Assembly (NCBI GenBank): GCA_051646185.1
Contig: JBOFCS010000042.1
Location: forward strand, 1 to 18,225
Reading direction: 5' to 3'
Source of the DNA: JBOFCS01 sp051646185
GTDB lineage: Bacteria; Actinomycetota; Actinomycetes; Mycobacteriales; Mycobacteriaceae
DNA: 18,225 nt
Shown: positions 6,837-13,948 of the stretch, piece after piece
How the letters are laid out: each line of letters begins with the position of its first letter
Position numbering within the stretch: the first letter of the stretch is position 1
The notes under the pieces: model-generated
The model's input: only the letters and a program-made list of their open reading frames with translations
Databases searched by the model: none
What the model was told of the DNA's origin: nothing
Made by a program: the position numbers and the translations under genes

Positions 6837-7406
6837 ATGAAAGTCCGCGAACTCCCTATTCCTGGCGCACTAGTCTTTGAACCTGAAATATTCCCAGATA
6901 CCCGTGGGCAGTTTATTGCCCCTTTTCAGCAAGAACGCTTTATCACAGCAGTCGGGCACCCACTTACGATCAGCCAAACCAATCTCAGCGCAACCGTACG
7001 AGGTGCTGTTCGGGGAGTGCACTTCACCGATGTGCCTCCCGGCCAAGCGAAATATGTATACGCTGCCAGTGGTGTTCTCCTTGATATTGTTATCGACCTG
7101 CGAATTGGTTCTCCTACCTTCGCCCAGCATGCAACGGTCCAACTTGATTCCGGTTTAGGTACCGCAGTGTACCTGCCTGAAGGTCTTGGACATGCAGTCC
7201 TCGCATTAAGCGATAACGCCACAATCGCATACTTATGCTCGACGGGATATAACCCAAGTATTGATCGTGCTATTACCCCACTGGATCCAGAATTACAACT
7301 CCCATGGCCATCCGAATATGAACTTATTATCTCCGAAAAAGATCGTCAGGCACCAACATTAAGCCAAGCCTTGGCCAGTAATGTTCTGCCAATCTGGAAT
7401 GGCTAA
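6837..7406 (+). CDS. RmlC-like dTDP-4-dehydrorhamnose 3,5-epimerase family protein
   Basis: A 189-residue cupin-fold sugar-nucleotide epimerase, near the usual RmlC length. Family blocks are PEIFPDTRGQF (16-26), SQTNLSATVRGAVRGVHF with the expected catalytic His62, QAKYVYA with Lys72, DIVIDLRIGSPTF (83-95), a PEGLGHA turn (114-120; PxGFAHG in typical members) and Tyr132/Tyr138. The C-terminal signature usually ending in W-D-D-P is altered to ITPLDPELQLPWP. Canonical RmlC converts dTDP-4-keto-6-deoxyglucose to the rhamnose precursor used in the arabinogalactan linker. No rmlA, rmlB or rmlD is nearby, so this could be a second epimerase for another sugar or a diverged paralogue. It stands alone on its strand and converges with the small membrane protein gene 8 bases away. 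Confidence 0.85.
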   Translation: MKVRELPIPGALVFEPEIFPDTRGQFIAPFQQERFITAVGHPLTISQTNLSATVRGAVRGVHFTDVPPGQAKYVYAASGVLLDIVIDLRIGSPTFAQHATVQLDSGLGTAVYLPEGLGHAVLALSDNATIAYLCSTGYNPSIDRAITPLDPELQLPWPSEYELIISEKDRQAPTLSQALASNVLPIWNG

Positions 7407-7414
7407 TACTGTCA

Positions 7415-7693
7415 TCAAGCCCCCCACCATTGAGTCCAGAGCAGAAAAAATACGGTGATAAAAATCGCTAAACTGGCCAAACCAGATACATACCTGACTC
7501 GTCGATAGGCATATCCTTGTAAGATTAACAAGATAATTGAGGCAATGCTGTGCACTGCAAGCGATTGCACCCCAGGCCCTGGAAAGCCGTGGCTACTACC
7601 CAAAAAAGCGGCAGCAAAAACCACAATAGTCAGAACAATCACACCTGCGGTTAATGCCGCACTTAATCCGTACAGCACCCGTTTAGGTCCCAT
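7415..7693 (-). CDS. Small three-helix membrane protein of unknown function
   Basis: A 92-residue hydrophobic protein with predicted membrane segments at about 8-31, 45-61 and 70-88 and a short basic turn YRRVRY before the third. I do not recognise the family. The start is ATG at 7693 because AGGAGG lies 5 bases upstream; a TTG extension to 7732 has nothing comparable. It begins one base after the marC-like stop codon and is the last gene of the PHP-marC-membrane protein unit, so it is likely translationally coupled and works with, or is merely coexpressed with, the MarC-type protein. Confidence 0.75.
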   Translation of the reverse strand: MGPKRVLYGLSAALTAGVIVLTIVVFAAAFLGSSHGFPGPGVQSLAVHSIASIILLILQGYAYRRVRYVSGLASLAIFITVFFLLWTQWWGA

Positions 7694-7694
7694 A

Positions 7695-8309
7695 TCATCC
7701 TCCTGCAACAAACCCGCGAACAGATTCAGCAATCAATTGAACTGCTATTGCCGCAAGTAAAAGACCTGAAATTCGGGCGAACAAGGTGATCCCACCCTGC
7801 CCAAGCACCCTGATGAGGACCATAGAAAATCTCAACACCACAAAGAGTACAAGATGGACGCTGACAATAGCAGCAGCAATGGCCAAGTATGACCCCAATT
7901 TGCCATCGGCCTGACTGACATACACGATTACCGCAGCAATAGCCCCTGGACCGGCCATCAATGGGGTGCCCAGTGGCACTAGAGCGACGTTGACGTTTTC
8001 AGCCGACTCAGCTTCACCAGCATTTCTACCCGTAAGAAGTGATAATGCAATGAGTAATAGCAGCAGCCCTCCTGCCCCACGCAAAGCCGGAATGCCAATA
8101 TGGAGATAACTTAAAATTCCTTGTCCCGCAACGGCAAATACTGTTATAACGGTGAATGAGACCAATGGGGCCTGCCAAGCCGCGCGATTGCGAATCTCAG
8201 TAGGTTGGGCTCCGACCAAAGCAAGAAACACTGGCACAGCACCCGTAGGGTCCATTATGACAAAAAGCGTAATAAAGATTGTGAGGTAGGTGGTTGTATC
8301 GAATATCAT
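7695..8309 (-). CDS. MarC-family (UPF0056) integral membrane protein
   Basis: A 204-residue polytopic membrane protein with about six hydrophobic segments. Family marks are the N-terminal IMDPTGAVPVFLAL block (18-31) and the PLGTPLMAGPGAIAAVIVY block (112-130), corresponding to the conserved PL..PLLAGPGAI of MarC/NAAT proteins. The MarC family's transport function is unsettled; it was once linked to multiple antibiotic resistance. I chose the ATG at 8309 because it overlaps the PHP gene stop as ATGA, a standard coupling; the frame also opens at a GTG (8369) within the PHP gene, but the extra 20 residues resemble no MarC sequence. The small membrane protein gene follows one base after its stop. 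Confidence 0.88.
   Translation of the reverse strand: MIFDTTTYLTIFITLFVIMDPTGAVPVFLALVGAQPTEIRNRAAWQAPLVSFTVITVFAVAGQGILSYLHIGIPALRGAGGLLLLLIALSLLTGRNAGEAESAENVNVALVPLGTPLMAGPGAIAAVIVYVSQADGKLGSYLAIAAAIVSVHLVLFVVLRFSMVLIRVLGQGGITLFARISGLLLAAIAVQLIAESVRGFVAGG
7699..7704 (-). promoter_or_regulatory. Shine-Dalgarno of the small membrane protein
   Basis: AGGAGG on the minus strand, 5 bases before ATG 7693 and inside the 3' end of the marC-like gene. It fixes the start downstream of the longer TTG frame. Confidence 0.7.
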
Positions 8310-9181
8310 GTCGAATATCCCGACTCCAGCACCGAAACTCCGGTGGCCATTTCCTGAATTTTTTCCCACTGGCTTGGATGAGTGCGATACTGCCCAAGCT
8401 CAACACGCTTATGGCTGCCATGGTAGTCCGAAGAGCCGGTAACGATAAGATTTAATCCTTTTGCTAAATCCAGCAACGCTTTTCGATCATCTGCATTATG
8501 GTCCATATGGTCAACCTCTATACCCGCAAGCCCAGCTTCCACCGCTTCTTCGATATGTTCGGTATCGAGCACCCCGCCCCGGCTACGTGCTTTAGGATGC
8601 GCAAGAACGGGGACTCCACCAGCTGCCCGAACCATTTCCACAGCTACCGTAAGCGGCGTATCACGCTTTGGTAAAACATAACGGCTATCTGCTGAAAGTA
8701 GACCCCGGAATGCTTCATCCACCGAATCCACAACACCAGCATTAACTAATGCCGCCGCCAGATGCGGTCGCCCAATAACACCTTGAGCACTATTCATCAC
8801 TTCTTCAGGATTAATAGGAATACCATCTGCAGCCATCATTATTGTCATTTTCTGCATGCGCGCTATTCGCTCACTTTGCAATCTCACTGTTTCCTCAGCA
8901 AAGACTGGACTGTGTGGCTCAAATAAATAGGCGAGCAAATGTACCGATACCAACCTTCCTCCCTCACCTCGCCCCGTACAAGACATTTCCATGCCAGGAA
9001 CCACAATCAGAGAACGATCCAATAATCGCACTGCCTCCTGAGCTTCCGCCCAACCTGCGGTGGTGTCATGATCAGTGATGGCAAGAACATCAAGACCTAC
9101 ATGAGCTGCCGCTAGCACCAGAGCAGCCGGACTATCGGTACCATCAGAGGCAGTGGAATGCGAGTGGAGATCAATCTTCAC
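8306..9181 (-). CDS. PHP-domain metal-dependent phosphoesterase (YciV/TrpH type)
   Basis: A 291-residue protein filled by one PHP fold. Metal ligand motifs in order are DLHSHSTASDG (His6, His8, Asp13), ITDHDTT (Asp37-His38-Asp39), PGMEMS (Glu65), His81, GRPH (His140), LAHP (His195) and SSDYHG (Asp252, His254), a trinuclear-metal pattern. Length and motifs fit the YciV/RNase AM group, which hydrolyses 3',5'-nucleoside bisphosphates and trims 5' ends of short RNAs; that activity is family knowledge and not proven here. It has no DNA polymerase partner domain. The start is GTG with no clear SD. It is first of a three-gene minus-strand operon with marC-like and small membrane genes, and diverges from corA. 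Confidence 0.9.
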   Translation of the reverse strand: MKIDLHSHSTASDGTDSPAALVLAAAHVGLDVLAITDHDTTAGWAEAQEAVRLLDRSLIVVPGMEMSCTGRGEGGRLVSVHLLAYLFEPHSPVFAEETVRLQSERIARMQKMTIMMAADGIPINPEEVMNSAQGVIGRPHLAAALVNAGVVDSVDEAFRGLLSADSRYVLPKRDTPLTVAVEMVRAAGGVPVLAHPKARSRGGVLDTEHIEEAVEAGLAGIEVDHMDHNADDRKALLDLAKGLNLIVTGSSDYHGSHKRVELGQYRTHPSQWEKIQEMATGVSVLESGYST

Positions 9182-9240
9182 CTAGCTAGTGTGACAGCTC
9201 AACACATCAATTGAGTACCCACACAGTCAACGGACGACTC

Positions 9241-9247
9241 AAGAAGG
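9241..9247 (+). promoter_or_regulatory. Shine-Dalgarno deciding the CorA start
   Basis: AAGAAGG lies 8 bases before ATG 9256. A longer frame from TTG 9211 has no SD and would put the start deep in the short divergent promoter region. Confidence 0.55.
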
Positions 9248-9255
9248 TGCCAACG

Positions 9256-10323
9256 ATGCCAGTTTTTCCCTCTACCCCACCAATTCCTGCTCATGAAGGC
9301 ATGACTAACCCAACGACCCTGGACGATGCCGCTGTTGTTGACTGTGGTGTTTACCTTGACGGACATCGGCTACCCGGGAAATTCAGTCATGCCCAAGCCC
9401 TCGCTGAGGTGCAAAAACGAGGCCACGGATTTGTTTGGATAGGACTGCATTCCCCTGATGAACTTCAGATGAGTGGACTAGCAACAGCATTTGGCCTTCA
9501 TGAATTAGCAGTAGAGGATGTCATACATGCGCATCAACGACCAAAGCTTGAGCGCTACGATAACACCTTATTTTTTGTGCTCCGAACAGTCAATTATGTT
9601 GACCATGTATCAATTTCACAGGCAAAGGAGATCGTTGAAACTGGCGAAATTATGATATTTATCGGACCGGATTTTGTCATCACTGTTCGCCACGGCGATC
9701 ACTCCGGCTTAGCCGGAGTACGCAGATCGATGGACAAGAATACTGAACAACTTGCTTTAGGACCTTCAGCGGTGCTTCATGCGATTGCCGATCATGTTGT
9801 TGACTCCTATTTGGCAGTCACAGATGCCATAGAAGATGATATTGACACAATGGAAGAAAGCGTATTTTCTCCTACTGGCTCAGTAGAAATTGAACAAATC
9901 TACCTGCTCAAGCGGGAAGTAGTGGAACTACGCAGAGCTGTTACCCCACTAGCTACTGCACTACAAAAATTTGTTCAGGACCACACCGATATGATCCCCA
10001 AAGAAGTTCGCAGGTATATGCGTGACGTAGTAGACCATCACACGATTGTCGCTGAACGTGTTGCAGCATACGACGAAGTGCTAAGCTCACTGGTAAATGC
10101 GGCTCTCGGAAAAGTGACACTCCGCCAGAATGCTGATATGCGGAAAATTAGCTCTTGGGTCGCCATCGCTTCTGTTCCCACAATGATTGCCGGGATTTAT
10201 GGCATGAATTTTGAAAATATGCCTGAACTAAGTTGGGGTATTGGTTACCCCGCCATACTCACCTTGATGACAACTATCTGCTCATTTCTGTATGTAACCT
10301 TCAGACGCAATCATTGGCTCTAA
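9256..10323 (+). CDS. corA: CorA-family magnesium/cobalt transport protein
   Basis: A 355-residue homopentameric-type Mg2+/Co2+ channel. The large N-terminal cytosolic domain (DCGVYLDGHR, VWIGLHSPDE, then the acidic helix region AIEDDIDTMEE) leads to two C-terminal membrane helices. The first ends in the diagnostic YGMN pore motif (Gly316-Met317-Asn318), followed by the actinobacterial NMPELSW loop and a second helix ending in a basic RRNHWL tail. I chose ATG 9256 for its SD; the frame also extends to TTG 9211, giving 370 residues. The gene corresponds in position to M. tuberculosis Rv1239c. It diverges from the PHP operon and its TAA interlocks with the stop of the convergent SUFU-like gene, a 4-base overlap. 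Confidence 0.93.
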   Translation: MPVFPSTPPIPAHEGMTNPTTLDDAAVVDCGVYLDGHRLPGKFSHAQALAEVQKRGHGFVWIGLHSPDELQMSGLATAFGLHELAVEDVIHAHQRPKLERYDNTLFFVLRTVNYVDHVSISQAKEIVETGEIMIFIGPDFVITVRHGDHSGLAGVRRSMDKNTEQLALGPSAVLHAIADHVVDSYLAVTDAIEDDIDTMEESVFSPTGSVEIEQIYLLKREVVELRRAVTPLATALQKFVQDHTDMIPKEVRRYMRDVVDHHTIVAERVAAYDEVLSSLVNAALGKVTLRQNADMRKISSWVAIASVPTMIAGIYGMNFENMPELSWGIGYPAILTLMTTICSFLYVTFRRNHWL

Positions 10324-10922
10324 AGCTTTGCTTGGGCACGATGAGGGTCACGGACATCAATATCGGCCTCCGCCCAAGCATCACGCAATGCTTGGGCACC
10401 GCGCAAACGTATCCATGCCGCTTCGGTAGCAGTCAAAGGGACGATACGGAAAAACTGCACAGGATTGCACGGCGGCAGCAACTCAACTTGCTCAATTTCA
10501 CTATTTTCCAATAGCACAGCGGTAAACGGTGAACCTGCCCATAGTGGTTCACCCAGGTCGAGCAGCGCATCATGGGTAAAAATAATGCCTTCCACGGCCG
10601 GAGCAGCAGCCACAATGGCCATTGCGCGTTGCAATCCCAGGATCGAGGTTGCCCGACTGTACAGACTCAAGACCAACTCTGCACGTGGGCCCTGCTGCGG
10701 GTCGGTAACCATCGTTGTCGGATCACTCATAGGGTGACGTGAGCAGCCAATCGACACATAGTGAACCAAGGGGTCATCATCGGAGCTGAACCGAAAGATC
10801 TCAATAGGCTCAAGACCTAAAAAAGTTACTGATGCCGATGTTGACTCGTTCTGCTGGTTCGATCGGGCCCCAAAAAAAGTATGAAGATGTCTAGACACTA
10901 CTTCGGTAATATTCTCGGCCAC
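10320..10922 (-). CDS. Probable suppressor-of-fused (SUFU)-domain protein
   Basis: A 200-residue soluble protein with no signal peptide or membrane segment. The pattern EIFRF...VHYVSIGCSRHPM (41-65), then a PRAELVLSL strand (79-87), a central alpha/beta section with EPLWAGSPFTAVLL (125-138) and a C-terminal FFRIVPLTATEAAWIRLRGAQAL (157-179) resembles bacterial SUFU-domain proteins (PF05076), which often lie as single genes in Actinobacteria. Bacterial SUFU function is not well established; some are immunity proteins, but no toxin gene is adjacent here. The start is GTG without SD; a TAGATT box 6 bases before it suggests a leaderless transcript. It is separate from the sugC operon, whose stop lies 83 bases upstream. 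The family assignment was by eye. Confidence 0.65.
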   Translation of the reverse strand: MAENITEVVSRHLHTFFGARSNQQNESTSASVTFLGLEPIEIFRFSSDDDPLVHYVSIGCSRHPMSDPTTMVTDPQQGPRAELVLSLYSRATSILGLQRAMAIVAAAPAVEGIIFTHDALLDLGEPLWAGSPFTAVLLENSEIEQVELLPPCNPVQFFRIVPLTATEAAWIRLRGAQALRDAWAEADIDVRDPHRAQAKL

Positions 10923-10928
10923 GCCTAC

Positions 10929-10934
10929 AATCTA
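10929..10934 (-). promoter_or_regulatory. Possible -10 box of the SUFU-like gene
   Basis: TAGATT on the minus strand lies 6 bases before GTG 10922. A weak -35-like GTGGAT sits 17 bases further upstream. If used, the transcript begins at the start codon. Confidence 0.4.
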
Positions 10935-11005
10935 ACCTCGATGGTTAAACTATCCACGCGCAACTACTGTCTTCCTGGATAGATACCTCACTCCAAAGCA
11001 TCTGG

Positions 11006-12166
11006 CTACAATGCTAAGTTCTCCCCTGTTGATTCATCGAATACTAAAATTTTTGATGAATCGCACCATAATTGGATCTGCCCACCCTTGACGACCGCTG
11101 ATTCTGAAGCCACCCTGGCCACAAGGTGTGCATCTGAACGGTCAGTTGCAGCAGCCACTGCAGAACCTAACTGTGCCCCTGCCTTAGTGCCCTTCGTCGA
11201 AAAATACACAAACTTATGAGAACCCATCGACTCAACGATCTCTGTCTCAACGGTTAGTGTGACGCCCTGCAATTTTTGATAGGAATCGATCAGGGCCGCA
11301 TCTTCAAAATTCTCTGGTCGTATACCAATAATCACTCCGTTCTCAACGTTACGCCGCACAATCGCTGACAAAACCCGATCAGAAAGAGTGAAGTCACCAA
11401 ATTCTGTCGTTACCCCAACTGAAGTTAACCGACCTTTAATGAAATTCATCGCAGGCGAACCAATAAAACCGGCAACAAATACGTTATGCGGAGCAGCGTA
11501 CAGCTCTTGCGGGGGGGCAACCTGTTGCACAGCACCCTGATTCAGGACTACTACTCGATCACCTAAGGTCATTGCCTCAGTCTGATCATGCGTAACATAT
11601 AGGGTTGTTGTGCCAAGACGGCGTTGCAACCGAGCAATCTCACTACGCATTTGCACCCGAAGTTTTGCATCAAGATTTGATAATGGTTCATCCATTAAAA
11701 ATACTTTTGGGTTACGCACAATTGCGCGACCCATCGCCACCCGCTGACGTTGTCCACCGGAAAGATTGGCAGGCTTGCGGTCAAGATACTGATTAAGATC
11801 AAGAAGGGTTGCTACATCACGAACTTTCTCTGAAATTTCTTGCTGAGAAAAATTTTTCAATGTTAACGGAAAAGCAATATTTTCAGCCACAGTCATATGT
11901 GGATACAAAGCATAAGATTGAAAAACCATCGCAATGTCTCGGTCTTTAGGAGCAATTTCATTGACCCTTTTACCCGCGATGCGTAGCTCGCCGCTGGAAA
12001 TATCCTCAAGTCCAGCAACCATATTCAAGGTTGTAGACTTTCCACACCCGGAAGGTCCAACGAGTATGACAAACTCTCCATCAGCAATGGTGATATCTAC
12101 ATCACTAACGGCTTTAACCCCGTCAGGATAGAGCTTAGTTACTTTATCAAGAACGATTTCAGCCAC
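11006..12166 (-). CDS. sugC: Trehalose ABC importer ATPase SugC
   Basis: A 386-residue nucleotide-binding subunit of the MalK/UgpC class. It has Walker A GPSGCGKST (37-45), Q-loop Gln83 (MVFQSYALYPHMTV), signature LSGGQ (135-139), Walker B VFLMDE ending at Glu160, D-loop SNLDAKLR and switch His193. The C-terminal third carries the TOBE/MalK regulatory domain (IGIRPENF). In mycobacteria SugC powers LpqY-SugA-SugB import of trehalose released when trehalose monomycolate is used to build the outer membrane. The start is GTG, 4 bases after the sugB stop, with AAGGG about 9 bases upstream. It is the last gene of the operon; no clear intrinsic terminator was found in the 83 bases that follow. Confidence 0.93.
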   Translation of the reverse strand: MAEIVLDKVTKLYPDGVKAVSDVDITIADGEFVILVGPSGCGKSTTLNMVAGLEDISSGELRIAGKRVNEIAPKDRDIAMVFQSYALYPHMTVAENIAFPLTLKNFSQQEISEKVRDVATLLDLNQYLDRKPANLSGGQRQRVAMGRAIVRNPKVFLMDEPLSNLDAKLRVQMRSEIARLQRRLGTTTLYVTHDQTEAMTLGDRVVVLNQGAVQQVAPPQELYAAPHNVFVAGFIGSPAMNFIKGRLTSVGVTTEFGDFTLSDRVLSAIVRRNVENGVIIGIRPENFEDAALIDSYQKLQGVTLTVETEIVESMGSHKFVYFSTKGTKAGAQLGSAVAAATDRSDAHLVARVASESAVVKGGQIQLWCDSSKILVFDESTGENLAL

Positions 12167-12170
12167 GGCT

Positions 12171-13004
12171 TTATCCCTTCACCGCGCCGGAGGTCAGTCC
12201 GGCGACAATTCGACGTTGGAAGAACAAAACAAAAACAATTATTGGAATGGTGATAACTACTGCAGCTGCTGCGATAGAACCAGTCGGCTCTTCGAACTGT
12301 GAGCTACCTGTAAAATTGGCGATAGCAGCAGGTGCGGTAATTGACCGCTCAGTTGATGTCAAAGAAATAGCTAGCAACAAATCATTCCAAGCGAAGATAA
12401 ACACGAGAATTGCCGCAGTGACTATCCCCGGAGTAGCTAATGGCGCAATGATTTTAGTAAAAGCCTGCCAGGGGGTAGCACCATCCATTTTTGCTGCTTT
12501 TTCTAGCTCCCATGGAATTTCTTTAAAAAAAGCTGACAAAGTATAAATAGCTAGCGGTAACGCAAAAGCAATATACGGCAAAATCAAACCAGGCCAGGTA
12601 TCAAAAAGCCCAAGCGCACGTTCAATATCAAAGAGTGGGGTTACCAAGGAAATTTGCGGGAACATGGCAATTAATAAGGCAGCACCAATCAGCAGCCGTT
12701 TACCTGGAAAATTCAGGCGTGCAATCGCATAAGCTGCCATTGTGCCAATCACAACTGCAATGGCCGTTGCGCTAAGACCAATACCAATTGAATTAATAAG
12801 CGCGCTGTTGAACTGGTTAGTATCAAAAATCCCTTTATAATTATCGAGCGTGAAGTCTCTGGGTATAAAATATCCATCTTTGACACTCGCAGGTTTCTTT
12901 AAGGAAAGACTAATAATCCACAATAGTGGAATTAATGCGTAGATAAGGACAATAAAGTTAATTACCGACCATCCAGCTTTGCGTCGAAGCGTATCAGCGG
13001 CCAT
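12171..13004 (-). CDS. sugB: Trehalose ABC importer permease SugB
   Basis: A 277-residue inner-membrane permease of the MalG/MetI class with about six helices. The cytoplasmic EAA loop EKAAKMDGATPWQAFTKIIAP (168-188) that contacts the ATPase is intact. The order lpqY-sugA-sugB-sugC and family match M. tuberculosis Rv1235-Rv1238. Its ATG shares one base with the sugA stop (TGATG), and a perfect AAGGAGG lies 9 bases upstream, so both coupling and independent initiation are possible. Confidence 0.92.
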   Translation of the reverse strand: MAADTLRRKAGWSVINFIVLIYALIPLLWIISLSLKKPASVKDGYFIPRDFTLDNYKGIFDTNQFNSALINSIGIGLSATAIAVVIGTMAAYAIARLNFPGKRLLIGAALLIAMFPQISLVTPLFDIERALGLFDTWPGLILPYIAFALPLAIYTLSAFFKEIPWELEKAAKMDGATPWQAFTKIIAPLATPGIVTAAILVFIFAWNDLLLAISLTSTERSITAPAAIANFTGSSQFEEPTGSIAAAAVVITIPIIVFVLFFQRRIVAGLTSGAVKG

Positions 13005-13948
13005 CAGTTACGACCTCCTTCCTCATTACTTCCAGGGGCAGCAGCACCAAATAGCTTAATAAAGAGCAAAGCAATCCCTGCCACGCTAAGAAAAATTAGT
13101 ACACTAATGGCTGAACCTATGCCTAAATTAAAAGCACCAAAAAGATTGTCGTAACCCAGAATTGATACTGAACCTGTCCCGTTGCTACCTTTTGTCAAGA
13201 TGTAAATATTGTCAAAAATTCGAAATGCATCGAGGGTGCGGAATAATAGCGCCACTAAAATTGCAGGTTTCATCAGTGGCAATATGATCCGAATAAGTCG
13301 GGTCCACGCCCCAGCACCATCCAGTTCTGCCGCTTTCAGTAAATCAGCAGGAACCAAAGCAAGACCGGCCAGTAACAGCAATGCCATAAAGGGGGTGGTT
13401 TTCCACACCTCGGCTAGCACAACTATCGCCAAGGATTGCCATTGATCTGTCAATGGCGCGCTATCCTCTGGCAATAGATTCGCTAAATATCCGGTACCGG
13501 GTGTCCAAGCGTAGTACCAACTGTAGGCCGCAGCAACTGTCACAATGCCATAAGGAATCAAGACAACAGTCCGAACAATTCCACGCCCAACCAAGGTACG
13601 GTGCATCACTAACGCCAACGCCATGCCTAGCACAAATTCTATGGCAACAGAGATGGCGGTAATCCCCGAAGTAACTCCAAATGCTTGCCACCAATAGCTA
13701 TCAGTCAGTACCGCAACATAATTAGAAAATCCAATAAACTGACGATCATTGGGAAAAGCTAAGTTATAGCGTTGCATACTCAACCAGACGGCATATCCAA
13801 TCGGATAAGCGGTAACCAAAATCATCACAGCAGCAGCTGGGGCCACCAGCACTAACCCAAGACGACGTTCGGCCTTTACCGAATCAGGTATGGTTGACTT
13901 CCGCTGTGGAGATTTATCTGATGTTTCTGACATGGTTGGCGCACTCAT
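13004..13948 (-). CDS. sugA: Trehalose ABC importer permease SugA
   Basis: A 314-residue inner-membrane permease of the MalF/MetI class. A hydrophilic N-terminal tail of about 28 residues precedes the first helix (LGLVLVAPAAAVMILV, about 30-45) and five further hydrophobic segments follow. The EAA-type loop is at about 206-226 (AAELDGAGAWTRLIRIILP). It pairs with SugB to form the trehalose channel. The ATG overlaps the lpqY stop as ATGA; a second ATG five codons on has no better SD, so the coupled start is preferred. Confidence 0.92.
   Translation of the reverse strand: MSAPTMSETSDKSPQRKSTIPDSVKAERRLGLVLVAPAAAVMILVTAYPIGYAVWLSMQRYNLAFPNDRQFIGFSNYVAVLTDSYWWQAFGVTSGITAISVAIEFVLGMALALVMHRTLVGRGIVRTVVLIPYGIVTVAAAYSWYYAWTPGTGYLANLLPEDSAPLTDQWQSLAIVVLAEVWKTTPFMALLLLAGLALVPADLLKAAELDGAGAWTRLIRIILPLMKPAILVALLFRTLDAFRIFDNIYILTKGSNGTGSVSILGYDNLFGAFNLGIGSAISVLIFLSVAGIALLFIKLFGAAAPGSNEEGGRN
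13014..13020 (-). promoter_or_regulatory. Perfect Shine-Dalgarno of sugB
   Basis: AAGGAGG lies in the 3' end of sugA, 9 bases before the sugB ATG. It supports this start and suggests strong initiation. Confidence 0.7.

Noticed and set aside
8310..8369. Longer MarC start at GTG 8369
   Set aside because: The extra 20 residues do not resemble MarC N-termini, and the ATG overlapping the PHP stop is a better coupled start.
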